Below are positions 1-6,481 of a stretch of DNA of 27,603 nt, piece after piece (position 1 is the stretch's first letter; each line of letters begins with the position of its first letter). The stretch comes from a virus. The stretch covers positions 1-27,603 of IMG/VR virus record IMGVR_UViG_3300033156_000794. One strand, written 5' to 3'. The translations under genes and the position numbers were made by a program. The notes beneath the pieces are model-generated. The model was not told where the DNA came from, did not search any database, and worked only from the letters and a program-made list of their open reading frames with translations.

Positions 1-567
1 ATATGGATTGTCTATTGAGCTAAAATTTATCACAGTATAATTAGGGTCGCCTTTCTTCCAGTGCAAATAGAATTCATGGTACAGCCAATTTAAGCCGTAT
101 GGTGTCGTTGTGAGCAATGCCCTGCCCTCTTTCATGCCGAGCCTTGCTTGGATTGCTACCCAGGCCATGTACTTCATCTGGCCGGCCTCATCAAGACATG
201 CTGCTCTGTATTGACCAGCCTCCAGTGACTCTGGCCTGTCAGCAGTACCAAACCATATCTTGCCGCCTGTCGGCAATAGATAAACATTATAGCTTGGTTT
301 ATATTCCCCCTCTAAATCTGTATCTCTGTACGCATCTCTGATTATAGGCACGGTTGCCCTAGTAAGCATCTTATAGGTGGGAGCTGCGACGATAAACTCA
401 TCTTTCGGATACTTCTCTATCTCAGCAAACAGCCACCATGGTATAGTCCAGCTCTTACCACCACCAGTACCACCTATTAAGCCAATAAACCTGCTCTTGC
501 TTCTCAAGGCCGCTGCCTGATGGGGAAGCAGGTGGATTTCTTTATATCTAACTCTTTGAGTTTGCAT
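1..567 (-). CDS. terL: Terminase large subunit (TerL), N-terminal 189 residues, cut by the window edge
   Basis: DNA-packaging motor ATPase, which drives phage DNA into the procapsid with TerS and the portal. Reading from the ATG at 567 on the minus strand, the frame stays open to base 1. It shows a Walker A loop GGTGGGKSW near residue 40, an Ile-Val-Ala-Ala-Pro-Thr-Tyr segment, a Walker B strand ending CLDEAG near residue 128, and the coupling motif LLTTTPYG near residue 155. These are the ATPase motifs of the large terminase in the expected order and spacing. The C-terminal nuclease domain lies outside the window. The start overlaps the end of terS by 20 bases, as expected for a terS-terL pair. 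Motifs are seen directly; the function follows from the family. Confidence 0.95.
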   Translation of the reverse strand, partial: MQTQRVRYKEIHLLPHQAAALRSKSRFIGLIGGTGGGKSWTIPWWLFAEIEKYPKDEFIVAAPTYKMLTRATVPIIRDAYRDTDLEGEYKPSYNVYLLPTGGKIWFGTADRPESLEAGQYRAACLDEAGQMKYMAWVAIQARLGMKEGRALLTTTPYGLNWLYHEFYLHWKKGDPNYTVINFSSIDNPY

Positions 568-958
568 TGTTATTATTGTTATTTTTATAGTCTTCAAGTA
601 CCAGCCTGACAGGCTTTTTCTCATCTCCAGTATGTAGCAGCTCTTGACGGTCTGTCATTCCAAGCCAGTTCTTTGCTAAGAATATCTGGACTGATGCATT
701 ATGCCTTTTTGTTGCATTCTCAAACATAGCCTTCATTAAACTAACATTTCTGTCTGCTTTGCCCTTTTTTAATGCAGCTAATAACTGAGGGTGTTTTTTC
801 TTCCAGTTCTTGAATGTGTTGGGATGAATGTGAAAGAACCATGCGATATCTTCTTCATTAACACCAAGAGTAGCCAGCTTTCTAGTTTCTTCTATGTACT
901 CTTCTTTGAATACCGATGGTCTACCACTTTTGTTTGTCTTTAGCTTATTGTTATTCAT
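548..958 (-). CDS. terS: Terminase small subunit (TerS)
   Basis: Protein of 136 residues that recognises phage DNA for packaging and hands it to TerL. An N-terminal helix-turn-helix-like region is visible (GRPSVFKEEY, then LGVNEEDIAWFF and HPNTFKNWKKKHPQ, residues 12-58), the usual pattern of phage TerS proteins. The middle segment ending FLAKNWLGMTDRQE is also typical. The tail contains six Asn in a row encoded by an AAT/AAC microsatellite (about 565-585), a possible slippage site. The start is supported by GAGG six bases upstream. It lies directly before terL and overlaps it by 20 bases. Assignment rests on motif and position. Confidence 0.88.
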   Translation of the reverse strand: MNNNKLKTNKSGRPSVFKEEYIEETRKLATLGVNEEDIAWFFHIHPNTFKNWKKKHPQLLAALKKGKADRNVSLMKAMFENATKRHNASVQIFLAKNWLGMTDRQELLHTGDEKKPVRLVLEDYKNNNNNNANSKS

Positions 959-970
959 AATTATCCTCTT

Positions 971-1038
971 ACTTAGTATATAGCTATATATCTATATTGT
1001 TAAGCTCTATGAATAGAGACTTAGTCTTATGACTTAGT
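971..1038. repeat. ACTTAGT repeats and TATATAGCTATATA palindrome before terS
   Basis: ACTTAGT occurs at 971-977, 1019-1025 and 1032-1038. TATATAGCTATATA (977-990) is a perfect 14-base palindrome, and CTCTA-(4)-TAGAG (1005-1018) a small hairpin. The cluster lies between the ParB-like gene and terS, where a packaging or regulatory site could be. Confidence 0.55.
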
Positions 1039-1495
1039 ACTCTCCCTCTTTCCATTTGAATCCACACTTAGGACAGACTATATATTCATTGTTCTCGTTG
1101 CTGTTTTTTTCTTCACCATCTAAGTCGGGCCCGAAGTCCTCAATAATGCTTTTGAGATTAACCGGCTCTTTTAGGTCTATATCAAACTCTTCAAGCTCAA
1201 TCTCAAGAGAGAGTTCAATCTTCTCTTTCTCGTTCTCAGGAAAGTTTAGACTTATCCATACCTCTCTCTCTTCAGGCCACTTCAATATATGTTTCATCGC
1301 CTGCCAACGCATGTTGCCGCCGCCAGTGATATAGAAAGAGCCTTCCTTCCAGCATGTGAGAGTCTGAAACAAGCCTTTTTCTTTGATGCTTTTCGCAAGC
1401 CTCTCCAGCCTCTCTTTCTTAATATTTCTGGGATTCTTATCCCATGGCTTAATTTGTCCAAACTTCACCTTTCTAAATTCCGGTTGCTTTAGCAT
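1034..1495 (-). CDS. ParB/sulfiredoxin-like domain protein with C-terminal Cys pair
   Basis: 153 residues. Residues 8-100 match the ParB-like nuclease/Srx fold: IKPWDKNPRNIK (15-26), then a Ser-Ile-Lys helix and ITGGGNMRWQAMK (56-68), the equivalent of the GGxxR nucleotide-binding motif. In many phages this domain is fused to a DNA methylase. Here the methylase is missing and the protein ends in a short CPKCGFKW knuckle (141-148), only half of a zinc ribbon. It sits just upstream of terS, where ParB-like proteins are common in phages. A role in DNA recognition, genome partition or packaging is inference. Confidence 0.72.
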   Translation of the reverse strand: MLKQPEFRKVKFGQIKPWDKNPRNIKKERLERLAKSIKEKGLFQTLTCWKEGSFYITGGGNMRWQAMKHILKWPEEREVWISLNFPENEKEKIELSLEIELEEFDIDLKEPVNLKSIIEDFGPDLDGEEKNSNENNEYIVCPKCGFKWKEGEY

Positions 1496-1508
1496 CTTTT
1501 AGTTACCC

Positions 1509-1829
1509 TTATGACTTTTTCGCTGCCTTCACAACTTCAAGGATGTCCCTTCTGTTCTCGTTAATGCCTTTCTCAAACCTTCTTGTCGTTTGACGGCAGT
1601 TGTTCTTGATACCCTTAACTTCAGTACTAAGTTGAGCCATGTTGATATTCAAGTTATCGACTTTCGTATCAATGTTTTTTGTTAGTACTTTGACTTCTTC
1701 TAGAGATGCACCATTTTTCTTTTGGCTTCTGTTCCTCTTTCTCTCTTTTAGAGCTGAATTGATAATTGCCGATAAGTTAATAACAACTAAACCAATAAGT
1801 CCATAGAAAGTTGTCGGTTCATAGGTCAT
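1509..1829 (-). CDS. Small membrane protein with coiled-coil tail
   Basis: 106 residues. One membrane segment is predicted at residues 7-27 (FYGLIGLVVINLSAI), followed by a basic stop-transfer stretch (KERKRNRSQKK) and a long heptad-like helix with Leu, Ile and Val spacing (residues 42-100). It lies two bases after the lipoprotein-like gene and close to endolysin and holin, so a lysis-related role (spanin- or XhlA-like) is possible, but no family motif is recognised. Topology is seen in the sequence; function is inference. Confidence 0.65.
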   Translation of the reverse strand: MTYEPTTFYGLIGLVVINLSAIINSALKERKRNRSQKKNGASLEEVKVLTKNIDTKVDNLNINMAQLSTEVKGIKNNCRQTTRRFEKGINENRRDILEVVKAAKKS

Positions 1830-1830
1830 G

Positions 1831-2103
1831 TTAATCCTCCTCTTTGCATTTTTCTAGCTCTCTTCTAAGCCTTATTATCTCAAGTTTTAAATCTTCTACC
1901 CACAGGATAAATGCTTCATTTACGAGTACGTTGCCATCGTCTGTAACTGCGATGATTTTTACATCTTCACTAGGATACAGCACATCCCTCACAGGATAAA
2001 GTGACGGCTCATAATGACAGCTATTTGTTAAGAATGAGATGACGCAAAGCATCAATATCACGCTTAGCAACAGCTTTCCGGATTTTCTTCTTTTTCCTTG
2101 CAT
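1831..2103 (-). CDS. Lipoprotein-like or membrane-anchored lysis-region protein
   Basis: 90 residues. The basic N-terminus (QGKRRKSGK) is followed by a hydrophobic segment (LLLSVILMLCVISFL, residues 11-25) and NSC at 27-29, an imperfect lipobox-like position. The mature part has a Tyr-Pro-rich segment (LYPVRDVLYPSEDV) and a charged C-terminal helix (LKLEIIRLRRELEKCKEED). Proteins of this shape, with a Cys after the signal and a VNEAF..W..DLK pattern, are common beside phage endolysins. A spanin-type role would fit but is not proven. Its first 83 bases overlap the preceding 53-codon gene in another frame. Confidence 0.65.
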   Translation of the reverse strand: MQGKRRKSGKLLLSVILMLCVISFLTNSCHYEPSLYPVRDVLYPSEDVKIIAVTDDGNVLVNEAFILWVEDLKLEIIRLRRELEKCKEED

Positions 2104-2182
2104 TTTTCTCTTTTCTGTAGATTGATACGAGCTTTTTACTCAACTTGAGCAGCTCTAAAAGAAACTTAATCGTATCTTTCAT
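2021..2182 (-). CDS. Small basic protein overlapping the lipoprotein-like gene
   Basis: 53 residues from the ATG at 2182, which overlaps the endolysin stop as ATGA. It has an amphipathic N-terminal helix (MKDTIKFLLELLKLSKKLV) and then a very basic stretch (KNARKKKKIRKAVAKRD). Its last 83 bases share DNA with the next gene in a different frame. The ATGA coupling makes it likely to be translated. The function is unknown; the nested arrangement recalls lysis cassettes such as Rz/Rz1, but the protein lacks a clear membrane anchor. Confidence 0.6.
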   Translation of the reverse strand: MKDTIKFLLELLKLSKKLVSIYRKEKNARKKKKIRKAVAKRDIDALRHLILNK

Positions 2183-2631
2183 TTGAGTAAACTTAGAAAC
2201 GGGTCAATGATTTTGAAGTTCTCACCACGATATTTTAGCGGCCGCATCTTGACAAAAGCATTCTGTCTGATGGCATCTTTCAACGACTTGACAGAAGAGC
2301 CACCACCCGACGCACCGATAACCAATGAGTCATCAATTAGCATCTCAACATGAACAGCCCGCCCATCTCTAAACCAGAAGACAAGACAGCCCGCATAGGG
2401 CTTTTCTACTTTGTAATCAATGAATTTCAGATATAGGTCGTGGGCAGTTGAATCAAAATTATGCTCTTCAAGCCCGACGGATTGCAGCACTTCATGGATG
2501 AGTCCCGAGCAGTTTAAGCCGGCCAATACATCATCGCCTCCCCATAAATAGGGAACGCCCAGCCAATGCCAGAGATATTTGATAGCTTTTTTTCTAAGAT
2601 TCTCTATGATTGTTGGTTCTGTGGGAGACAT
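2179..2631 (-). CDS. NlpC/P60-type peptidoglycan hydrolase (endolysin)
   Basis: 150 residues, a single catalytic domain and no signal peptide. Motifs are YLWGGDD (28-34), the catalytic Cys in LNCSGLI (Cys41), GCLVFWF (81-87, the GDLVFF equivalent) and the His of AVHVEMLID (His94). These are the landmarks of the NlpC/P60 cysteine peptidases, which cut peptide stems of peptidoglycan. It lies a few hundred bases downstream of a holin-like gene, the normal place for an endolysin. The third polar residue of the triad is not certain from the sequence. The ATG at 2631 has only a weak ribosome site. Confidence 0.85.
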   Translation of the reverse strand: MSPTEPTIIENLRKKAIKYLWHWLGVPYLWGGDDVLAGLNCSGLIHEVLQSVGLEEHNFDSTAHDLYLKFIDYKVEKPYAGCLVFWFRDGRAVHVEMLIDDSLVIGASGGGSSVKSLKDAIRQNAFVKMRPLKYRGENFKIIDPFLSLLK

Positions 2632-2683
2632 CGGCCTAAGAGTAAAATACTAGGCCAATGGTATATTTGTCAAGCAAGTTTCG

Positions 2684-2914
2684 TCATAGATGCTTGTATG
2701 TTTTTCTCTTTCTCTCTATTGTCACTTTATGAACCTCAGCATCGCAAGTCTCACAGTTATGCTTTCTTTTGCATAGCTTTATTCTCTTTCTGGCCTCATG
2801 TTCAGTCAATGGCAACCAGCTCTTATGATGCCACTCCCCCCAAACATAAAGCTTTCTGATATCAATATCGCCCATTGCTGAACAGCTAATTGCATAGAAT
2901 TTTATCTTTGCCAT
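2684..2914 (-). CDS. Small Cys- and Lys-rich protein
   Basis: 76 residues, unrecognised. It contains CKRKHNCETCDAEVHK (residues 48-63), a Cys/His cluster that could bind zinc, and a basic C-terminus. The N-terminus (MAKIKFYAISCSAMG) starts inside the end of the preceding gene, overlapping it by 29 bases. Gene order and overlap suggest it is real. No function can be assigned. Confidence 0.55.
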   Translation of the reverse strand: MAKIKFYAISCSAMGDIDIRKLYVWGEWHHKSWLPLTEHEARKRIKLCKRKHNCETCDAEVHKVTIERKRKTYKHL

Positions 2915-3074
2915 TGTTCCTCTTCATAATATCTCTAATATCTAGCAAAACCTCTAAAAGTAATTTTTGGTTTTCAATAATATCAATAAAAAAATATATA
3001 CCTCTATCACTTATGCCTTCTTCAGTCTTTTGAGAGCTATGGAATTCCTTTTCAATGGTTTTTCGATTTCTCAT
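2886..3074 (-). CDS. Small hypothetical protein
   Basis: 62 residues, unrecognised. Charged N-terminus (MRNRKTIEKEFHSSQKTEEG), then an amphipathic helix (IDIIENQKLLLEVLLDIRDIM). The start has a purine-rich ribosome site (AGGGAGAAGAA) directly upstream. It lies between the holin-like gene and the Cys-rich gene in the lysis region. Confidence 0.55.
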   Translation of the reverse strand: MRNRKTIEKEFHSSQKTEEGISDRGIYFFIDIIENQKLLLEVLLDIRDIMKRNNGKDKILCN

Positions 3075-3116
3075 TTCTTCTCCCTAGTCCCACCCCTAAC
3101 CCATACTTCCAGTTGC

Positions 3117-3386
3117 TCATTCTCTCTTTCTGACAGAATTCAAGACTTTCTTAGCACCGTTTGCTAGAGCCCAGGCTGCTACTGCCACTAAGAACACATT
3201 AAAGTTTAGGCCGTAGCCTGTCTTGAGAGCTGCGTAAATAGCTACGCCGAGAGCAACGAAAAATGACAATAATACTGAGTACCAGCCACGCCAGTTCTCG
3301 TCTGAGATATTGAACCAGTTCTTAATCCAGCTCTTTACTGTCTGAGTCAGAGCAATGACTAGTGCAACGATTGCTTCAAGTCCCAT
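3117..3386 (-). CDS. Holin-like membrane protein
   Basis: 89 residues from the ATG at 3386, chosen because AGGAGG lies eight bases upstream; an in-frame GTG at 3395 would touch that site. Hydrophobic stretches occur at residues 1-14 (MGLEAIVALVIALT), 37-55 (WYSVLLSFFVALGVAIYAA) and 62-80 (LNFNVFLVAVAAWALANGA), with a basic C-terminus (KKVLNSVRKRE). Size, membrane pattern and charged tail are those of phage holins, which form lesions in the inner membrane and release the endolysin. The NlpC/P60 gene lies downstream in the same operon. Assignment rests on topology and context. Confidence 0.7.
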   Translation of the reverse strand: MGLEAIVALVIALTQTVKSWIKNWFNISDENWRGWYSVLLSFFVALGVAIYAALKTGYGLNFNVFLVAVAAWALANGAKKVLNSVRKRE

Positions 3387-3404
3387 GTGTCTCACCTCCT
3401 TTCT

Positions 3405-3566
3405 TTATTCTTTCGATGCAATAGTTTTCGGCTTATCATAACGTAGCAATTCTGTTAAAATTTCAATCAATTCAATTACAGTCTCACAAAAAATTGTCTG
3501 ATTTTTTATTTTATTATGAAGTAACCAGCCGTTATCTATCTGTATTATTTCAAATATTATCTTCAT
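3405..3566 (-). CDS. Small hypothetical protein before the holin
   Basis: 53 residues from the ATG at 3566, ending 18 bases before the holin start. Unrecognised, with an amphipathic, Ile-rich sequence (MKIIFEIIQIDNGWLLHNK, later TVIELIEILTELLRYDK). It overlaps the preceding 41-codon gene by 17 bases, and a purine-rich GGAAAAGAGAA lies before the start. It fills a stretch that would otherwise be empty. Confidence 0.55.
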   Translation of the reverse strand: MKIIFEIIQIDNGWLLHNKIKNQTIFCETVIELIEILTELLRYDKPKTIASKE

Positions 3567-3675
3567 TTTCTCTTTTCCTTCTCAATTTTATGCTCATATC
3601 ATCTTCCATCTTGGCTATACAGAGCCATGTCCAAGCTATGAGAAATAATAGGCTAAGTGCGACTAAAATTTTCAT
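3550..3675 (-). CDS. Small single-pass membrane protein
   Basis: 41 residues. A membrane segment fills residues 2-21 (KILVALSLLFLIAWTWLCIA), followed by a charged tail (KMEDDMSIKLRRKRENED). It overlaps the upstream gene by 23 bases and the downstream gene by 17. The strong membrane segment and the overlaps argue for translation. The function is unknown; accessory holin or lysis regulator is possible. Confidence 0.55.
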   Translation of the reverse strand: MKILVALSLLFLIAWTWLCIAKMEDDMSIKLRRKRENEDNI

Positions 3676-4033
3676 TTTTCTTCTTCGATGGTCGTACCCA
3701 CTTAACCATCATTGTGCCCTGGGGCCAGGAATCAAGATGAGTAGGCACAATCTCCCCATCCCCTAGGTCAGGAGCGCTACATATTAAGGGAAGAGGAACT
3801 TTTTTCCCTATTTCGACCTTTTCAATGATAATATCCTCACCTCCATATTGTGCAAAAAAAACTGCATCCTTTTTCCTCTTAAAAACTAATGGGTGGTAGC
3901 CTTTTTTCCTTAGCCATCGTGGAGCAAGGTTCTTGACGCCTCTTTCATACCTAATTAGAGCTCTTCCGTAAACAACTATACTGACCAATCCTCCAGAGTA
4001 GCCCTTTTTGAATACTTTCCATGCTGTTCGCAT
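3653..4033 (-). CDS. Hypothetical protein, 126 residues
   Basis: Unrecognised. The start is placed at the ATG at 4033 because the preceding gene stops there as TGATG and AGGAGG lies just upstream; the TTG at 4051 is less likely. The N-terminus is basic (RTAWKVFKKGYSGG), the middle has KNLAPRWLRKKGYHPLVFKRKKDA, and the C-terminus ends in a Pro-rich, basic tail (VRPSKKKNENFSRT). No membrane segment is seen. It lies between two membrane-protein genes. Confidence 0.6.
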   Translation of the reverse strand: MRTAWKVFKKGYSGGLVSIVVYGRALIRYERGVKNLAPRWLRKKGYHPLVFKRKKDAVFFAQYGGEDIIIEKVEIGKKVPLPLICSAPDLGDGEIVPTHLDSWPQGTMMVKWVRPSKKKNENFSRT

Positions 4034-4284
4034 CACTCCTCCTTTGGCCAAATATCCTCTAGGTCTTGCTGATATATCCTAATAGCTCTTTCCAGTGCTT
4101 CTAGCTTCTCTTTCTCAAGCTGGTTGATTCTTTCTTCAACCTGCTTATTCTCTTTCTGAAGTTCACTGTACCAAAAATTAGACCCATGGTATGCTCCTAT
4201 GAAGCCAACAATTAAGCCTATGAAAAAACCTACAGCCAGCATCAAGAGTGCTAAGCCCGTCTTGCTAAATCTTTCTACAGCCAT
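4033..4284 (-). CDS. Membrane-anchored coiled-coil protein
   Basis: 83 residues. One membrane segment (residues 9-32, GLALLMLAVGFFIGLIVGF) is followed by a charged helix with heptad spacing (residues 41-78, QKENKQVEERINQLEKEKLE). The shape resembles an inner-membrane spanin or another lysis accessory, but no conserved motif decides it. AAGGAAC six bases before the ATG serves as the ribosome site. It overlaps the preceding 53-codon gene by ten bases. Confidence 0.62.
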   Translation of the reverse strand: MAVERFSKTGLALLMLAVGFFIGLIVGFIGAYHGSNFWYSELQKENKQVEERINQLEKEKLEALERAIRIYQQDLEDIWPKEE

Positions 4285-4436
4285 AGCGTGTTCCTTGGTC
4301 GCCTGGATTCAAATAGCTTTGCAATGAGCACAAGCGGCAAGAACAGTATCAGAACAGCCGTAAAAACAACAAATGCAATAATACAAGCTATAGTTTTGAA
4401 TATAAAGCAAAGAATGTTTATTATTTTTTCAACCAT
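4275..4436 (-). CDS. Small hydrophobic membrane protein
   Basis: 53 residues from the ATG at 4436, overlapping the nuclease gene stop by 16 bases and the next gene start by 10. Residues 5-42 are almost wholly hydrophobic (IINILCFIFKTIACIIAFVV, then FTAVLILFLPLVLIAKLF), enough for one long or two short membrane spans. The tail is basic (ESRRPRN). It is likely inserted in the inner membrane. The function is unknown; holin-like activity is conceivable. Confidence 0.58.
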   Translation of the reverse strand: MVEKIINILCFIFKTIACIIAFVVFTAVLILFLPLVLIAKLFESRRPRNTLWL

Positions 4437-4825
4437 TCGCACCTCCTGCTCTTCTTTAAATTAATTTTAAGTTTGTTGTCTATAATTTTAGCTATAAGGA
4501 AAAATTCGCCTTTCCCATAAGCAAAAGTATCTACCCTGTTGTTCGCTCTCTTTATCCAGAGCATCGGCATGTCACTCTCAGTCCATGGCACTTTGTCGAA
4601 CTTCTCTTTTACTGGCTTGAGCGCTGGTCGTGGAGTGGCTTTAGCTTGAATCCAGAGTGTTGTACCTCCTTTTTTTGCTATGAGGTCTATACAGCCCAGG
4701 ATATCTCTCTGAGATTTGAACCTACCGCCAATCTCTTCATTGTGTACAAGCCAGCCTCTAGCTTCAAGCCATTCCTGAATCCAGCGTTGAAAGGCTGTTG
4801 CTTTTCTTCTGTTTGTTGTAGTCAT
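4421..4825 (-). CDS. Small PD-(D/E)XK nuclease-like protein
   Basis: 134 residues. The order of elements matches a small restriction-like nuclease fold: N-terminal helix (FQRWIQEWLEARGW, 12-25), GGRFKSQRDILGCIDLIAKK (33-52) with Asp41 and Asp47, and the strand LWIQAKA (57-63) giving a QxK variant of the (D/E)xK motif. Small phage enzymes of this kind include VRR-NUC and Holliday-junction resolvase-like proteins. It could resolve branched DNA before packaging. The exact family is not certain, and the Gln in place of Glu/Asp deserves checking. Confidence 0.65.
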   Translation of the reverse strand: MTTTNRRKATAFQRWIQEWLEARGWLVHNEEIGGRFKSQRDILGCIDLIAKKGGTTLWIQAKATPRPALKPVKEKFDKVPWTESDMPMLWIKRANNRVDTFAYGKGEFFLIAKIIDNKLKINLKKSRRCEWLKK

Positions 4826-4834
4826 TTTCTCTCT

Positions 4835-4969
4835 CTAACAAATAAATCGAAAGAAGTTTCTGCCTGCATAATATGCCTTGACCGCTAGTAAAAATTTTTT
4901 AACATCTTTATCCCAAGCTAAATAATAAACTGTAAGTGGAATCCTAAAAAGTATAATTCTATTGCTCAT
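4835..4969 (-). CDS. Tiny basic hypothetical protein
   Basis: 44 residues from the ATG at 4969, with AGAGGGG five bases upstream. Aromatic and basic sequence (IILFRIPLTVYYLAWDKDVK, then YYAGRNFFRFIC). No known family. It fills the gap between two conserved phage genes in the same direction and has its own ribosome site. Confidence 0.5.
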   Translation of the reverse strand: MSNRIILFRIPLTVYYLAWDKDVKKFLLAVKAYYAGRNFFRFIC

Positions 4970-4996
4970 TTCCCCTCTTTAACACCGCATGAGCCT

Positions 4997-5239
4997 TTAG
5001 TCTATGGTTCTATAATCTAAATTATCAATTCTTGCTACGATTTCATTAATTAATTGCTCAGTCGTGGCACAACCAAGGTGAGGTTCATACATATGTCCAA
5101 CTAAAATCTTGGCAAACTCTTCTGCTAATTCAGCATCCATTTCTTTATTTGAGGTTTTTTTACCACACCAAGCCTTAACAGCTTCCTGTCTTGCAAATAC
5201 CATACGTCTTTCATATTCTTTTTTTTCTAAATTTTTCAT
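4997..5239 (-). CDS. Conserved phage hypothetical protein
   Basis: 80 residues. The sequence WCGKKTSNKEMDAELAEEFA followed by HLGCATTEQLINEIVARIDN and ending in DLDYRT-like residues resembles a small acidic protein seen in many tailed phages from metagenomes. Its biochemical role is unknown to me. It overlaps the preceding gene by four bases (ATGA). Confidence 0.62.
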   Translation of the reverse strand: MKNLEKKEYERRMVFARQEAVKAWCGKKTSNKEMDAELAEEFAKILVGHMYEPHLGCATTEQLINEIVARIDNLDYRTID

Positions 5240-5421
5240 TTTTCCTCCTTATATGGACAATCTTCTGGATTGCCACAGGATTGTGATAATAAACCTTCTG
5301 GATTAAACCAAAAGCATTTATCGCACTCTGGATGATCTTGAAAAAACATATACAGATCAAGCTCTTCTTCAGATGCTGCATAATCAGCTTTGTGGATACG
5401 ATACTCATCTAGTTCAGTCAT
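5236..5421 (-). CDS. Small acidic Cys-rich protein
   Basis: 61 residues. A Cys cluster is visible: ECDKCFWFNPEGLLSQSC followed by EDCPYKEEK. The four Cys are arranged as CxxC...C...C, a possible zinc knuckle. The acidic N-terminal half is ADYAASEEELDLYMFFQ. It overlaps the genes on both sides by four bases. Function unknown. Confidence 0.6.
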   Translation of the reverse strand: MTELDEYRIHKADYAASEEELDLYMFFQDHPECDKCFWFNPEGLLSQSCGNPEDCPYKEEK

Positions 5422-5726
5422 TTCTCCCCCTTTATCTTCAAGCCAGCCTCTTTAAGCATTTGTTTTAAATCTTCTTTTGACGGATTAACATAATAATCAT
5501 CATTCCATCGTTGCCTAACTTTAATTTTTAATTTATCAATCCATTTTTCAATAAACTCTTCATCCACCCCTGGCTGATTTTCTATTAGCTGACGGATTTG
5601 TTGGTAGGCTTGTTCATCATCATCATGCCAATTACGAAAATCCCTTCTTTTAGTATGCCCGTGTTGTACAGCCCACCTCCAATCCTTTAGCTTTTCCAAG
5701 AGTACATTCTTACCTTGCTCTTTCAT
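5418..5726 (-). CDS. Charged hypothetical protein
   Basis: 102 residues, unrecognised. It is very rich in Trp, Asp, Lys and Arg (KLKDWRWAVQHGHTKRRDF, RNWHDDDEQAYQQIRQLI), and the C-terminal helix reads SKEDLKQMLKEAGLKIKGEK. GGAGG lies seven bases before the ATG at 5726. No membrane segment or signal is seen. A soluble DNA- or protein-binding factor is possible, but nothing decides it. Confidence 0.62.
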   Translation of the reverse strand: MKEQGKNVLLEKLKDWRWAVQHGHTKRRDFRNWHDDDEQAYQQIRQLIENQPGVDEEFIEKWIDKLKIKVRQRWNDDYYVNPSKEDLKQMLKEAGLKIKGEK

Positions 5727-5892
5727 TGCTTTCCTCCATTAATTTATAAGCCTCTTTAAGTGAACGGCACTTTAGATATTTCCTCATGTGCGGCTTATGA
5801 TATTTAATCCATTCTTTCACAATCAGCTTGTCAATATCCGGAAAAAATATTTCCGCTCCACATTCACAAACAAAATGATTCAGCTTTTTCAT
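5710..5892 (-). CDS. Small protein with N-terminal CxC motif
   Basis: 60 residues. FVCECGAEIFF (7-17) holds a CxC pair, and His53-type residues and CRSLKEA follow (residue 42 on). AGGAGG lies seven bases upstream of the ATG. It overlaps the tiny upstream gene by 29 bases and the downstream gene by 17. A metal site is possible; otherwise unknown. Confidence 0.58.
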   Translation of the reverse strand: MKKLNHFVCECGAEIFFPDIDKLIVKEWIKYHKPHMRKYLKCRSLKEAYKLMEESNERAR

Positions 5893-6022
5893 TGTTTTCC
5901 TCCTCTTCTATCTGCCCGATTCTCTCTGCTATTTTGCTGGATGTCCATTCAAAGCCAAGTTTATCGCCTCCATTCTTTAACCATATCATGGCTATTAATT
6001 CGATTAATTCTTCATCGCTCAT
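5864..6022 (-). CDS. Small acidic hypothetical protein
   Basis: 52 residues from the ATG at 6022, with GGAGG seven bases upstream. The N-terminal helix (MSDEELIELIAMIWLKNGGD) is followed by FEWTSSKIAERIGQIEEEE. Overlaps of 11 bases upstream and 29 bases downstream fit the dense layout. It covers bases otherwise unassigned. Function unknown. Confidence 0.58.
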   Translation of the reverse strand: MSDEELIELIAMIWLKNGGDKLGFEWTSSKIAERIGQIEEEENNEKAESFCL

Positions 6023-6164
6023 TACTTTCCTCCTTTTCATCTGGCAAATCTATGACCTCACATAATTTTTTACATTCAGAGCAATAATGAAACCAATATC
6101 TTCCATCACCAATTTTAATGGGCTTCTCTACTGTTTTAGCTTCATGACACCTTGAGACCTTCAT
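6012..6164 (-). CDS. Small Cys/His-rich protein
   Basis: 50 residues. The ATG at 6164 is preferred over the upstream start at 6236 because GGAGG precedes it and it overlaps the previous stop as ATGA. HYCSECKKLCEV gives a CxxC plus Cys cluster, and SRCHEAK adds Cys and His near the N-terminus, so a small zinc ribbon is likely. The tail is acidic (LPDEKEESNER). No function known. Confidence 0.6.
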   Translation of the reverse strand: MKVSRCHEAKTVEKPIKIGDGRYWFHYCSECKKLCEVIDLPDEKEESNER

Positions 6165-6481
6165 ATCTCCTCCTTTGGTAGCAGACTCTTGAGAAAATCC
6201 AGCTCTTTCTGAGCAAGCTCTTTGCAGGTGGGACAATAGACTCTCATCTTCTTTTTATCTACGTGTTTAATTATATGGTGGTTTACCCAGTCATTATAAG
6301 GAGTTTTAATACAGCCAAAACGATTAGTCTTCTCATTAACTGGACAACCCTGACATCCTTCATCAAAAAATAATTCACATAAAGGACAATTATCTACTCC
6401 CTCGTCAACACCCGTCCCTTCAACAATCTTTTCCCATTTCTTAATCGACCCTTTGAGTGCTTTTAAGGTTTTAGCGTCCAT
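6161..6481 (-). CDS. Zinc-ribbon-like phage protein, 106 residues
   Basis: Ten Cys or His residues are arranged as NCPLCELFF, GCQGCPV, FGCIKTPYNDW, NHHIIKH and YCPTCKE. The CPLC...C..CPV...GC..TPY..W pattern recurs in many phage early proteins of unknown function and probably binds one or two zinc ions. The first 20 residues form a Lys-rich helix and the C-terminus another (AQKELDFLKSLL). It overlaps the genes on both sides. The pattern is seen; the role is unknown. Confidence 0.68.
   Translation of the reverse strand: MDAKTLKALKGSIKKWEKIVEGTGVDEGVDNCPLCELFFDEGCQGCPVNEKTNRFGCIKTPYNDWVNHHIIKHVDKKKMRVYCPTCKELAQKELDFLKSLLPKEEI

Noticed and set aside
117-341. Plus-strand frame of 74 codons at the left edge
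   Set aside because: It is a shadow of TerL, whose minus-strand frame carries clear ATPase motifs.
1056-1492. Plus-strand frames opposite the ParB-like gene
   Set aside because: Antisense shadows with low-complexity Ser-rich sequence and no ribosome site.
3052-3120. 22-codon frame starting in the holin stop as ATGA
   Set aside because: It would overlap the well-supported 62-codon gene; too short to support.
5211-5408. Minus-strand frame of 65 codons overlapping 5236-5421
   Set aside because: The other frame has the ATGA coupling and Cys cluster; this one is a shadow.
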